Below, piece after piece: positions 1 to 8,805 of a stretch of 64,000 bases of DNA. Source of the DNA: CAIWHR01 sp963726775 (lineage in GTDB: Bacteria; Pseudomonadota; Gammaproteobacteria; Burkholderiales; Casimicrobiaceae); NCBI GenBank assembly GCA_963726775.1, contig CAVSDL010000001.1, forward strand, positions 744,001 through 808,000, in the 5' to 3' direction. The translations under genes and the position numbers were made by a program. The notes under the pieces are model-generated. The model searched no databases and had not been told where the DNA came from. It saw only the letters and a list, made by a program, of their open reading frames with translations. Position 1 is the stretch's first letter. Every line of letters begins with the position of its first letter.

Positions 1-365
1 GCCATTCCGTGTCGCGCGTCGACGATCAGCACGAGCCCGATCAGCGCCTGACGCGTAGCCACGTAGCGACCGAGAAAATCCTGCCAATGGCGCTTCAACG
101 CAAGCGGCACCGCCGCATAGCCGTATCCGGGCAGATCGGCGAGCAGCGCTCCGGAGCGCAGCTGGAAGAAATTGATTTGCTGGGTGCGGCCGGGCGTCTT
201 GCTGGTGAACGCAAGCCGCGTTCGATTGGCCAGAACGTTGATCGCGCTCGACTTGCCCGCGTTCGAGCGTCCGGCAAAGGCAATTTCCGGTGGACCGGAC
301 GACGGCAACTGCTCGTCGTTCGCGACCGTGAACGCGAACTCGGCCTGCTGCAGCGGATGTTTCAC
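1..365 (-). CDS. engB: Ribosome biogenesis GTP-binding protein EngB (YsxC/YihA), 5' part only
   Basis: EngB is a TrmE-Era-EngA-like GTPase that assists assembly of the large ribosomal subunit. The first 121 codons are present and the rest lies beyond the left edge. The P-loop GRSNAGKSS is at residues 32-40, the switch segment TPGRTQQINFF follows, and the G3 motif DLPGYG comes before the edge. I chose the GTG at 363-365 as start because the protein then begins with the short lead-in usual for the family, and no other start codon is in frame upstream. It is divergent from the cytochrome gene at 523, so both promoters lie in the 157 bases between them. Confidence 0.9.
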   Translation of the reverse strand, partial: MKHPLQQAEFAFTVANDEQLPSSGPPEIAFAGRSNAGKSSAINVLANRTRLAFTSKTPGRTQQINFFQLRSGALLADLPGYGYAAVPLALKRHWQDFLGRYVATRQALIGLVLIVDARHGM

Positions 366-404
366 CGTGCAGCGTCCCGCCGGGCGTCCACGCGTGCGGC
401 AGCT

Positions 405-433
405 TTGGCCGGGCGCGCCGATTCCGTTACAAT
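405..433 (+). promoter_or_regulatory. Probable sigma-70 promoter of the cytochrome c gene
   Basis: TTGGCC at 405-410 and TACAAT at 428-433 are separated by 17 bases. Transcription would begin near 440, giving an untranslated leader of about 80 bases before the ATG at 523. The call rests on hexamer match and spacing only. Confidence 0.45.
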
Positions 434-522
434 GCGAGGGTTTTGCACGATTGAACCCGGGCTGCGCAGGGAATCCGGAATCGCTGCCGGAACGAACTCC
501 GCCGCCGTCGAGGAGCTACCCG

Positions 523-1116
523 ATGAAACGCACGTTGTTGCTGGCCGCCGTCATTGGCCTGTGGCCCGCGGCCGCCGCGGTGGCACAGGGCCAATCCGGC
601 AAACCCGATCTGGCAAGAGCTCAAGCGATCGTTAATCAGATCTGCGTTGCCTGCCACGGTGCCGACGGCAACAGCCCGAGCCCAGTGAACCCGAGCATCG
701 CAGGGCAGCCCGCCGAGTATATCACTCTGCAACTGGCGCACTTCAAATCGGGCATTCGGGCCAACCCGGTCATGCAGGGCATGGCGGCAGCGCTGTCCCC
801 GGAAGACATGACGGTGCTCGGCGCGTATTTCTCGCAGCAGAAACCCAAGGGGATGGCGGCAAAGGACGGCGCGCTGGTCCGGGCGGGCCAAAAGCTCTAT
901 CGCGGCGGCGACGCCACCGCCGGCGTGCCGGCCTGCGCGGCGTGCCACTCGCCCAACGGTGCGGGCGTACCAAAAAATTATCCGCGCCTCGCGGGCCAGT
1001 ATCCCGATTACGCGTACGCGCAGCTCAGGGCCTTCAAGGCCGGCGAGCGCGGCGCGGACAAGGACGGCAAGGACGTCAACGGCAGGATCATGGTCGACGA
1101 TCGCCTCGAAAGTTGA
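523..1116 (+). CDS. Di-heme cytochrome c (c4 type), C-terminus frameshifted
   Basis: Periplasmic electron-transfer protein of the cytochrome c4 type with two fused class I domains. A signal peptide covers about residues 1-21 (cleavage after AVA). Heme motifs CVACH (41-45) and CAACH (138-142) are present. The second axial methionine is probably M190 in GRIM. The reading frame stops seven residues later with VDDRLES. The expected last helix is found right after in another frame, as LTDLQMKAAAEYTSGLR ending at 1166. The natural gene therefore probably runs 523-1166 (about 214 residues), with an indel near 1090-1112. This is either a sequencing error or a real truncation of the final helix. The ATG at 523 follows a GGAG-like site. 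Confidence 0.85.
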   Translation: MKRTLLLAAVIGLWPAAAAVAQGQSGKPDLARAQAIVNQICVACHGADGNSPSPVNPSIAGQPAEYITLQLAHFKSGIRANPVMQGMAAALSPEDMTVLGAYFSQQKPKGMAAKDGALVRAGQKLYRGGDATAGVPACAACHSPNGAGVPKNYPRLAGQYPDYAYAQLRAFKAGERGADKDGKDVNGRIMVDDRLES

Positions 1117-1166
1117 CCGATCTGCAGATGAAGGCCGCGGCCGAGTACACGTCGGGACTGCGCTGA
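1086..1166 (+). other. Out-of-frame C-terminal segment of the cytochrome c gene
   Basis: Shortly after the second axial methionine, the frame reading IASK and then the frame reading LTDLQMKAAAEYTSGLR resemble the terminal helix of c4-type cytochromes, with the stop at 1164-1166. Going from the main frame to the last one needs one missing base or two extra bases between about 1090 and 1112. Confidence 0.6.
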
Positions 1167-1245
1167 GCGCAGGACGTGAGTGGGGCGCGAGCGGCACGGG
1201 AAACGCCGTCCGCCCGTTTCGATCGACGCCTGCTGCGGTTCGCCG

Positions 1246-2103
1246 ATGACGGTCGCCACGATCGCCGCACTGAACGTCTTTCCGGTCAAGAGCTGCCGCG
1301 GTATCGCGCTGACACACGCACGCGTCTCGGTGCGCGGGCTCGTTGCCGGCGCCGATCGCTACGGAGCGGGCGATCGCGAGTGGATGATCGTCGACCGCGA
1401 CGGCCGTTTCGTAACGCAGCGCGAATGTCCGCGGCTGGCATTGATCGATTCGAGCGTCGCCGATGGCGCGCTAACGCTCGCCGCCCCCGGATGCGCGCCG
1501 CTGATGTTGCCGCTCGCTCCGGCCACAGGCCTCGCACGCGAAGTCGTCGTCTGGCGCAGCCGCGTGCCGGCGCACGACGCCGGCGACACCGCCGCGGAAT
1601 GGTTCTCGACATCGCTCGGTGTCGACGTGCGCCTCGTCCGTTTCGACCCCTCGCACGTGCGCCTATGCAATCCGGATTACGCTGGCGCTTCGGGTGCGCA
1701 CACCGCATTCGCCGATGGCTATCCGCTGCTCGTGATCGGCGAAGCCTCGCTAGCCGACCTCAACCTGCGGCTCGCCACGCGCGGCGCCTCCGAACTTCCG
1801 ATGAACCGGTTCCGGCCGAACGTGGTGCTTGCGGGGCTCGACGCGTACGACGAGGACCATCTGGACACCGTCGAGGTGGACGGCGTCGTCTTGAAACTCG
1901 TCAAGCCTTGCTCTCGCTGCCAGATTACGACGACGAACCAGGCCACCGGCGCGCCGGGCGCGGAGCCACTGCCGACGTTAGGCACGTATCGCCACGACCC
2001 GACGTCGGGAGGCGTGACGTTCGGGATGAACGCAATCGTCGCCGCCGGCGCGGGTCGCGACCTTGCCGTGGCGGCGACCGCCCGCTGCACGTTCCGGTTC
2101 TAA
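1246..2103 (+). CDS. MOSC domain-containing protein (YcbX-like)
   Basis: Probable molybdenum-cofactor sulfurase C-terminal family protein of 285 residues. The N-terminal beta-barrel begins with the typical phrase NVFPVKSCRG near residue 9. The MOSC domain holds MNRFRPN and the conserved cysteine region KPCSRCQITT about three quarters along the chain, as in YcbX/mARC-type proteins that handle Moco or reduce N-hydroxylated substrates. A longer open frame begins at 1180, but the family N-terminus fits the ATG at 1246. The stop overlaps the stop of rfbD by four bases, tail to tail. The ferredoxin domain found in some YcbX proteins is absent. Substrate unknown. Confidence 0.8.
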   Translation: MTVATIAALNVFPVKSCRGIALTHARVSVRGLVAGADRYGAGDREWMIVDRDGRFVTQRECPRLALIDSSVADGALTLAAPGCAPLMLPLAPATGLAREVVVWRSRVPAHDAGDTAAEWFSTSLGVDVRLVRFDPSHVRLCNPDYAGASGAHTAFADGYPLLVIGEASLADLNLRLATRGASELPMNRFRPNVVLAGLDAYDEDHLDTVEVDGVVLKLVKPCSRCQITTTNQATGAPGAEPLPTLGTYRHDPTSGGVTFGMNAIVAAGAGRDLAVAATARCTFRF

Positions 2104-3008
2104 CGCGCGTTGTCGCCGCCGCGGGCAGCGCGTTCCGGCGCAGGCTCGGCCGGACTCGCGACGCAGCGCGCCAGCGCATCACGCCAATCCGGCAGCGCGA
2201 AGCCGAAGGTCGCTTCGAATCGTTGCGTCGCCAGCGCGCCATAGGCCGGGCGCCGCGCGGGCAGCGGATACTCCGCGGTCGTGACCGGTACAATACGTGG
2301 TGTGCTTGCGTCGCCGACGATCGCGCGCGCGAAGTCGCACCAGCTTGCCTGCCCGGTAGAGCTCAAATGGTAGAGTCCGGCGCGCTCGGCAAGCGCAGGC
2401 AGTCCAGAACCCGCGACGCGCGCGGTCGCCTCGGCGAGCACGCGGCACCAGTTGGGCACCCCCGTCTGATCGGCGACGACGCGAATCTCCTCGCGTTCCG
2501 CCGCCAGCCGGCGAATGGTCAGCAGGAAATTCCTGCCGCGCAATCCGTACACCCAGCTCGTCCGGAACACGAGCGCGTGCCCTCCCACCGCCGCGACCGC
2601 CCGCTCGCCGGCGAGCTTGCTCGCGCCATACGCATTCAGCGGTGCCGTCGAAGCGTCCTCGGGATAAGGCGTCGCGCGGGCGCCGTCGAACACATAATCG
2701 GTCGAAAAGTGCATCAGCACCGCGTCGATGCGCTTCGCTTCTTCGGCGAGGATGCCCGGCGCGCGGCCGTTGATCGTGTGCGCCAGTGCAGGCTCCTGCT
2801 CGGCGCGGTCGACTGCCGTGTACGCGCCGGCGTTCACGATCAACGCGGGGCGTGAACCCCGCACCGCAGCGACAATGGCGTCGGCGTCGGCGAGGTCGAG
2901 TCCCCTGCGGTCGGTTGCCACGACATCGCCGAGCGGCGAGAGAATCACCGCGAGTTCGCCGCCGAGCTGCCCGTCGGCGCCCGTGACGAGAATCGTCGGC
3001 CGCGTCAT
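2100..3008 (-). CDS. rfbD: dTDP-4-dehydrorhamnose reductase
   Basis: Last enzyme of dTDP-L-rhamnose synthesis, reducing dTDP-4-dehydro-6-deoxy-L-mannose with NAD(P)H. It is an extended short-chain dehydrogenase of 302 residues. The nucleotide-binding motif GADGQLGGEL lies at residues 10-19, FSTDYVFDG at mid-protein and the catalytic YGASK follows. It is the last gene of the rfbB-rfbA-rfbC-rfbD series, with 24 bases separating it from rfbC. Rhamnose made here would feed O-antigen or another rhamnose-containing envelope glycan, consistent with the glycosyltransferase and LPS-core genes nearby. Confidence 0.95.
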   Translation of the reverse strand: MTRPTILVTGADGQLGGELAVILSPLGDVVATDRRGLDLADADAIVAAVRGSRPALIVNAGAYTAVDRAEQEPALAHTINGRAPGILAEEAKRIDAVLMHFSTDYVFDGARATPYPEDASTAPLNAYGASKLAGERAVAAVGGHALVFRTSWVYGLRGRNFLLTIRRLAAEREEIRVVADQTGVPNWCRVLAEATARVAGSGLPALAERAGLYHLSSTGQASWCDFARAIVGDASTPRIVPVTTAEYPLPARRPAYGALATQRFEATFGFALPDWRDALARCVASPAEPAPERAARGGDNAR

Positions 3009-3032
3009 CGTCGCAGGCAGCGGTGATGCGCG

Positions 3033-3571
3033 CTACGGGTAGAGATCCGCGGCCGCGAGCGGCGCACCCGCCGCGTCCTTCGCGTTGACGATCGGCACGC
3101 CGGCCAATGGCCACGCGATGCCGAGCGCCGGATCGTTCCAAAGCAGCGTCCTCTCGTGCTCGGGATACCAGAAATCGGTGGTCTTGTAGAGAACCTCCGC
3201 GGACTCGGACAGCACGACGAAGCCGTGCGCGAATCCCGGCGGCACCCACAGCATCTGTGTGTTGTCCGCCGACAGCGTGGCGCCAGCCCAGCGCCCGAAC
3301 GCCGGGGAGGAATGGCGCAGATCCACCGCGACGTCGAACACTTCGCCGACGACGCAACGGACGAGCTTGCCCTGGGCGTGCGCGATCTGGTAGTGCAAAC
3401 CGCGCAACACGTCACGCTTCGAACGCGAGTGGTTGTCCTGTACGAAGGCGACATCGAGGCCGGCATCCGCAAATACACGGGCGTTCCAGGTCTCGCAGAA
3501 CGAGCCCCTGTCGTCCCGCAATACACGTGGCTCGATCAACCTGACGTCGGGGAGCGCGGTCGAGGTGACTT

Positions 3572-3575
<4 letters not shown>
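3033..3575 (-). CDS. rfbC: dTDP-4-dehydrorhamnose 3,5-epimerase
   Basis: Epimerises C3 and C5 of dTDP-4-dehydro-6-deoxy-D-glucose; third step of dTDP-rhamnose synthesis. At 180 residues it is the usual family length and a single cupin. Characteristic segments are QDNHSRSKRDVLRGLHYQ, with the catalytic histidine in GLHY, and WVPPGFAHGF. The start ATG at 3573-3575 overlaps the stop of rfbA by four bases (ATGA), indicating translational coupling, and it follows directly from family alignment. A longer open frame upstream lies inside rfbA and is not used. Confidence 0.95.
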
Positions 3576-4462
<887 letters not shown>

Positions 4463-4592
4463 TGTCGTTCCGCCGAATTCATGCGGCCTCGGCCTCCTTG
4501 CACCGTCGCGCCATGCGCTCCGCCGCGTTTCGGCCTCAAGCGTCGACTCGCCCCGGTCGCATCCCCGCTGCGCGGGGCCCCTGCTCCCAGGC
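4463..4592 (-). other. Intergenic spacer inside the rfb operon with a short hairpin
   Basis: 130 bases separate rfbB from rfbA while the other rfb genes are tightly packed. A GC-rich hairpin CCCCGC-TGC-GCGGGG lies at 4563-4577. It has no T-run on the minus strand, so it is at most an attenuation or processing point. No open frame here is convincing. Confidence 0.3.
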
Positions 4593-5651
4593 TCACGCCG
4601 CTACCCCTGCGTAGTTCAGCGAAATCCACTTCTGGTACTCGTGGCTCGTCACCGCTTCCAGCCAAGCTCCGTTATCGAGATACCACTGCACGGTGCGCCG
4701 CATCCCCGAATCGAACGTCGCGGCAGGCGTCCACCCGAGTTCACGGCGGATCTTCGATGCGTCGATCGCGTAGCGGCGATCGTGCCCCGCCCGGTCCGCG
4801 ACCAATGCCACCTGCGCCGCGTAGTCGCGGCCCGGCCGCAATTCCCCGAGAACGCGGCAGATGGACCGCACCACGTCGAGATTGGTCATCTCGGCGTTGC
4901 CACCGATGTTGTAGGTCTCGCCTGGGCGCCCCGCCGCCAGCACAGAGCGTAACGCCGCACAATGGTCGCCGACGTAGAGCCAGTCGCGTACATTCTGCCC
5001 ATCGCCGTACACGGGAAGCGGCTTGCCGGCGATCGCGTTGACGATCATCAGCGGTATCAGCTTTTCGGGGAACTGCAGCGGTCCGTAATTGTTCGAGCAG
5101 TTCGTCGTAAGAACGGGGAGTCCATAGGTATGGTGCCACGCGCGGACGAGGTGATCGGCGGCCGCCTTCGAGGCCGCGTACGGGCTGTTGGGCGCATACG
5201 GCGTCGTCTCGGAAAATGGCGGCTCGCGGGGGCCGAGCGAGCCATACACTTCGTCTGTCGACACATGCAGGAACCGGAACGCTTCCCGCTCGGCCGCCGG
5301 CAGGGCGGACCACCAGACGCGGACCGCGTCGAGCAGCGTGAACGTTCCGACCACGTTGGTCGCTATGAAATCCGCGGGTCCGTGGATCGAGCGGTCGACG
5401 TGGCTCTCCGCCGCGAAGTTGACGATCGCGCGTGGCTTGTGTCGAGCGAGCAGCGCCGGGACAAGCGCACGGTCGCCGATATCGCCGCGGACGAAAACGT
5501 GCCGCGCATCGCCATCGAGCGACGCGAGGTTGCCGAGGTTTCCGGCGTAGGTGAGAAGGTCGAGGTTGACGACGGGCTCGCCGCAAGCGTCGAGCCAGCC
5601 GAGAACGAAGTTGGCGCCGATAAATCCGGCCCCGCCGGTAACAAGAATCAT
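4593..5651 (-). CDS. rfbB: dTDP-glucose 4,6-dehydratase
   Basis: Converts dTDP-glucose to dTDP-4-dehydro-6-deoxyglucose using bound NAD+. It has 352 residues, normal for RmlB. The Rossmann motif GGAGFIGANF is at residues 6-15, HVSTDEVYGSLG carries the catalytic Thr-Asp-Glu, and YAASKAAADH carries the Tyr-Lys pair. It is the first gene of the rfbBACD series. The ATG at 5649-5651 has GGAG close upstream and overlaps the stop of a possible small frame ending at 5648. Confidence 0.96.
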   Translation of the reverse strand: MILVTGGAGFIGANFVLGWLDACGEPVVNLDLLTYAGNLGNLASLDGDARHVFVRGDIGDRALVPALLARHKPRAIVNFAAESHVDRSIHGPADFIATNVVGTFTLLDAVRVWWSALPAAEREAFRFLHVSTDEVYGSLGPREPPFSETTPYAPNSPYAASKAAADHLVRAWHHTYGLPVLTTNCSNNYGPLQFPEKLIPLMIVNAIAGKPLPVYGDGQNVRDWLYVGDHCAALRSVLAAGRPGETYNIGGNAEMTNLDVVRSICRVLGELRPGRDYAAQVALVADRAGHDRRYAIDASKIRRELGWTPAATFDSGMRRTVQWYLDNGAWLEAVTSHEYQKWISLNYAGVAA

Positions 5652-5740
5652 CGTTTCTCCGTGGCCGGCTTCGCCGCGGGCTCATGTCCGAAGCACTTGA
5701 TGCCGAAGCCGGAACCGGCAATGCCGGTGTCGAGGATCAT
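5648..5740 (-). CDS. Possible 30-residue leader ORF coupled to rfbB (uncertain)
   Basis: A short frame starting MILDTGIAGSGFG and ending KPATEKR stops at TGA 5648-5650, overlapping the ATG of rfbB as ATGA. Its first codons resemble those of rfbB (MILVTGGAGFIG), and the upstream context CGAAACG also resembles that of rfbB, which suggests a local duplication of the rfbB start region. No recognised family; it may not be translated. Confidence 0.2.
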   Translation of the reverse strand: MILDTGIAGSGFGIKCFGHEPAAKPATEKR

Positions 5741-5822
5741 CGTTTCGGGGCTGGAACGAGGCTGCCGCGCGGGCGCACGAACTGCCGTGCGCAGGACCGG
5801 GAATTCTAGCACCAGCGCCCGA

Positions 5823-6827
5823 TCACGCCGCGGGTGTCCCGTAGGAGTCGACGTACCATGCGACAAACCGGGCGAGCCCCTCGGACAGTGGCGTCGCGGG
5901 CGCGAACCCGGTGACCGCGGCAAGACGCTCGGTCGATGCATACGTCGTCGGCACGTCGCCAGGTTGCATCGGCGCATACTCGGTGATCGCTGGCCGCCCA
6001 AGCAGGCGTGCGAGCATCGCAATGAAGTCTTCCAGCTCGACGGCCTCGTGATTGCCGATGTTGTAGATTGCGTAGGGCGGTCCATCGCCGCCGGCCTCCG
6101 GTGGACGTTCCAGCACGCGCAGTACGCTTTCGACGACGTCGTCGATGTAGGTGAAGTCGCGGCGTATCCGGCCTTCGTTGAACACGCGGATCGGCTGACC
6201 GGCGAGGATCGCCTTTGCGAACAGCATCGGCGACATGTCCGGGCGGCCCCAGGGACCGTAGACCGTGAAAAATCGCAGCCCCGTCGTCGGCAGCCGGTAA
6301 AGGTGACTGTAGCTGTGGGCGATCAGCTCGTTCGCCTTTTTCGTCGCGGCGTACAGGCTCAACGGGTGATCGACGTTCTGGTCTTCGGAGAACGGAAGCA
6401 CGTGGTTCGCGCCGTAGACGCTGGAGCTCGACGCGTAGACCAGATGCGCCACTCGCGCGTGCCGACATCCTTCGACGACGTGCCCGAAGGCGGTCAGGTT
6501 GTTGACGAGGTACGCCTCCGGGTTGACGAGCGAATGGCGGACGCCTGGCTGCGCAGCGAGATGGATGGCGTGCGTGTAGCCGCCGGCGAACAGCCGCGCC
6601 GTGGCCGACGCATCGGCAAGATTTGCGCGCTCGAACCGGAATCCGGGCCGGCCGGCAAGCCGCCTCAGCCGGGCCTCTTTCAGCGCCACATCGTAGTAGG
6701 GATCCAGATTGTCGACGCCGGTCACCGCGTAGCCGCCCGCGAGCAGCCGCTCCACGACGTGCATGCCGATGAACCCGGCGGCGCCGGTGACGATGACGTG
6801 CCCCTTCGCCGATCGCGCGGGGCTCAT
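5823..6827 (-). CDS. NAD-dependent epimerase, UDP-glucuronate 4-epimerase-like
   Basis: Extended short-chain dehydrogenase of 334 residues. The NAD-binding motif GAAGFIGMH lies at about residues 15-23, YASSSSVYG holds the catalytic serine region and YAATKKANE the Tyr-Lys pair. The phrase LDPYYDVALKEARL and the run RFFTVYGPWGRPDMSP are typical of UDP-glucuronate to UDP-galacturonate 4-epimerases, so that reaction is the best guess. It overlaps the upstream glycosyltransferase stop by four bases (ATGA), so the two are probably co-translated. It probably provides a sugar nucleotide for the surface glycan. Confidence 0.85.
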   Translation of the reverse strand: MSPARSAKGHVIVTGAAGFIGMHVVERLLAGGYAVTGVDNLDPYYDVALKEARLRRLAGRPGFRFERANLADASATARLFAGGYTHAIHLAAQPGVRHSLVNPEAYLVNNLTAFGHVVEGCRHARVAHLVYASSSSVYGANHVLPFSEDQNVDHPLSLYAATKKANELIAHSYSHLYRLPTTGLRFFTVYGPWGRPDMSPMLFAKAILAGQPIRVFNEGRIRRDFTYIDDVVESVLRVLERPPEAGGDGPPYAIYNIGNHEAVELEDFIAMLARLLGRPAITEYAPMQPGDVPTTYASTERLAAVTGFAPATPLSEGLARFVAWYVDSYGTPAA

Positions 6828-7588
6828 CGCCGCTTTTCCAGCGCACTCAATGCGCGGAGCTTCGCGTATTTCATGAAACTGTTCTGGCAGCCGATCGCAA
6901 TGTGCACGAGGCCGGCAACGCCGTCGAGAAATCCCAGCTTCACGAGGTAGAAACGCAGGAATCGGACCAGCGGCGACATCACGAGGCGCGCCACACTGGC
7001 GCGCTCGCCGCGGGCGTACATGGCCTCGGCCTGCAGCGTCGTGTAGCGATTCTGTTTCGCCACATAGGCATCCAGCGATTCGGCGGACACGTGCAGAAGG
7101 TCGCCGGAAAGGCGCGCGACCGGACCGTCGGCCACCACGTGTTCATGCACGGGATCGAGGGTCCAGCGCGCGCGCCGCCGATCGAAGAGCCGCACGTTCC
7201 AGTCGGGATAACCTTCGCCGTGGGCGAGCCAACGGCCGAGAAAACGATTGCGCCGCGCCATCGCGTAGGCCGAGGCCTTCGGCGACGAGACCGCGGCCGC
7301 AATGGCCGCCCCAAGCTCCGGGGTCAGGCGTTCGTCCGCGTCGAGGCAAAGCACCCAATCATGTGTGGCGGCGCCCACCGCGAAAGTCTTCTGCGCGCCG
7401 AATCCGGACCAGTCGTGTACGACGACGCGTGCGCCATGGTTGCGGGCTATTTCCACGGTATCATCGCGGCTGCCCGAATCGACGACTACGATATCGCCGG
7501 CGAACGATGCCGATGCGAGACAGTCCGCGAGCAGGCCGGCGGCATCGCGCGTAATGACACAGAGACTCAAGGGAAGCGGCCCGGACAT
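6824..7588 (-). CDS. Family 2 glycosyltransferase, WaaE/KdtX-like
   Basis: Inverting GT-A glycosyltransferase of 254 residues, resembling LPS inner-core glucosyltransferases of the WaaE/KdtX group. The N-terminus LSLCVITRDAAGLLADCL and the segments DIVVVDSGSRDDT and LCLDADERLTPEL (the DxD metal-binding site) are visible. A hydrophobic C-terminal part (FLRFYLVKLGFLDGVAGLVH) may contact the membrane. I chose the ATG at 7586-7588; a longer frame to 7627 adds 13 residues without family resemblance. It is divergent from waaC, with the repeat at 7703-7797 between them. The acceptor sugar cannot be told from sequence. Confidence 0.85.
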   Translation of the reverse strand: MSGPLPLSLCVITRDAAGLLADCLASASFAGDIVVVDSGSRDDTVEIARNHGARVVVHDWSGFGAQKTFAVGAATHDWVLCLDADERLTPELGAAIAAAVSSPKASAYAMARRNRFLGRWLAHGEGYPDWNVRLFDRRRARWTLDPVHEHVVADGPVARLSGDLLHVSAESLDAYVAKQNRYTTLQAEAMYARGERASVARLVMSPLVRFLRFYLVKLGFLDGVAGLVHIAIGCQNSFMKYAKLRALSALEKRR

Positions 7589-7702
7589 GCGCCTCGCGAA
7601 TGCGGAGCCGACGGTTCCGCGCGGCAATGGATTGCGCGCATTCTACGGCGTTTCACCAGGCGGCGGGTTTCCGGTTCATTCCCTGCCTGCTCCGGCACGC
7701 CG

Positions 7703-7797
7703 ATGAGCGCCGCCGGGCCGTCCCAAGGCGCGAATTTCTTCCCCTCGGGGGGCAGCGCAGCGGCGGCAGCCGCAAGCGTGGGGGCACACCGATGAGC
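7703..7797 (+). repeat. Palindromic intergenic repeat, copy A, ending at the waaC start
   Basis: This 95-base element has a second, ungapped copy at 39235-39329 with about 12 differences. Both run from ATGAGCGCCGCCGGG to the ATGAGC that begins the next gene. The first part can fold, pairing GCCGCCGGGC-GTCCCAAGG with CCCTCGGGG-GGCAGCG. The last bases, GCGTGGGGGCACAC, put a G-rich stretch at ribosome-binding distance from the waaC ATG at 7792. It resembles the REP-like intergenic palindromes of Burkholderiales; that link is from memory of the family. Confidence 0.8.
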
Positions 7798-8769
7798 TCC
7801 GTCCTCGTCGTACGGCCCTCCTCGCTCGGGGACATCGTCCATGCGCAGGCGCTCGTCGCCGACATTCACGCGCACCGCCCGGACCTCGCCGTCGATTGGG
7901 TGGCCGAGGAAGCGTTCGCGCCGCTCCTCGGCCTCAATCCGCGCGTGCGCCGCGTGATACCGGTCGCGCTTCGGCGCTGGCGGGGGCGGCCGGCAGCCGC
8001 CGCGACGTGGCGCGAATTCGCGGCATTCCGGCGCGACCTTCGACGCGACGAGTACGCTGCCGTGCTCGACCTGCAGGAGCAGGTGAAGGGCGCGCTCATT
8101 GCGCGGCTGGCGCGCGGAACCCGGCACGGTCCGGACCGCGCCAGCATTCGCGAACCGATCGCGACGCTGCTGCACGACGTGCACCATGCCATCGACCCCG
8201 AACAACACCTGATCGACCGCTGCCGCCAGCTGGCCGCGGCCGCATTGGGCTATCGCGTCGCCGGGCCGCCGCGCTTCGATCTGGTCGCGGCGCCGTACGT
8301 CGCCGGCACTCCGGCACCGGATCGCCCCTTTGCCGTCTTTCTGCACGCAACGAGCCGCGCGGACAAGCTGTGGCCCGAAGCCAACTGGCGCGCTTTGATC
8401 GCCGCATTCGCGCACGCCGGTCTTGCAATAGTCCTGCCTTGGGGCAACCCTTCGGAACGCGCACGCAGCGAGCGCCTGGCAGCCGGCGAGCCCGCAGCGG
8501 CCGTCCCGCGCACGCTGACTTTGGCAGCGCTCTCCGACCTCATCGCCCGTGCCGATCTCGTGGTCGGCGTCGACACGGGCCTCGTCCACCTGGCTGCAGC
8601 GCTCGATACACCAACGGTGGCGTTATTCGTGGCGACGGATGCCAGGCTCGCCGGCGTCGAGCGCGCGAGCGCGTTCGCGCGCGACCTGGGCGGCCCTGGC
8701 CGTGCGCCCACGCTCTACGAGGTGCAGGACGCGGCGGCCGCAGCCATGCGCCGTGCTCCGCGCTGCTGA
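7792..8769 (+). CDS. waaC: Lipopolysaccharide heptosyltransferase I
   Basis: Adds the first L,D-heptose to Kdo in the LPS inner core, on the cytoplasmic face of the inner membrane. It is a GT-B (family 9) protein of 325 residues. The N-terminal VLVVRPSSLGDIVHAQ near residue 4 and the nucleotide-sugar site GVDTGLVHLAAAL near residue 260 are typical. A SIREP/HHAIDPEQHLIDR segment, as in WaaC, separates it from WaaF. The ATG at 7792 lies at the end of the palindromic repeat, which supplies its ribosome-binding region. waaA follows directly in the same frame after a short gap, forming a two-gene inner-core operon. Confidence 0.92.
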   Translation: MSSVLVVRPSSLGDIVHAQALVADIHAHRPDLAVDWVAEEAFAPLLGLNPRVRRVIPVALRRWRGRPAAAATWREFAAFRRDLRRDEYAAVLDLQEQVKGALIARLARGTRHGPDRASIREPIATLLHDVHHAIDPEQHLIDRCRQLAAAALGYRVAGPPRFDLVAAPYVAGTPAPDRPFAVFLHATSRADKLWPEANWRALIAAFAHAGLAIVLPWGNPSERARSERLAAGEPAAAVPRTLTLAALSDLIARADLVVGVDTGLVHLAAALDTPTVALFVATDARLAGVERASAFARDLGGPGRAPTLYEVQDAAAAAMRRAPRC

Positions 8770-8805
8770 GGGAGGCTTCCCCTGGTCCGCGCGCTGTACA
8801 CGCTG

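Noticed and set aside
1176..2855. Long open frame overlapping the MOSC gene and rfbD on the plus strand
   Set aside because: Arginine-rich composition typical of shadows in high-GC DNA; it covers two genes with clear family matches on other frames.
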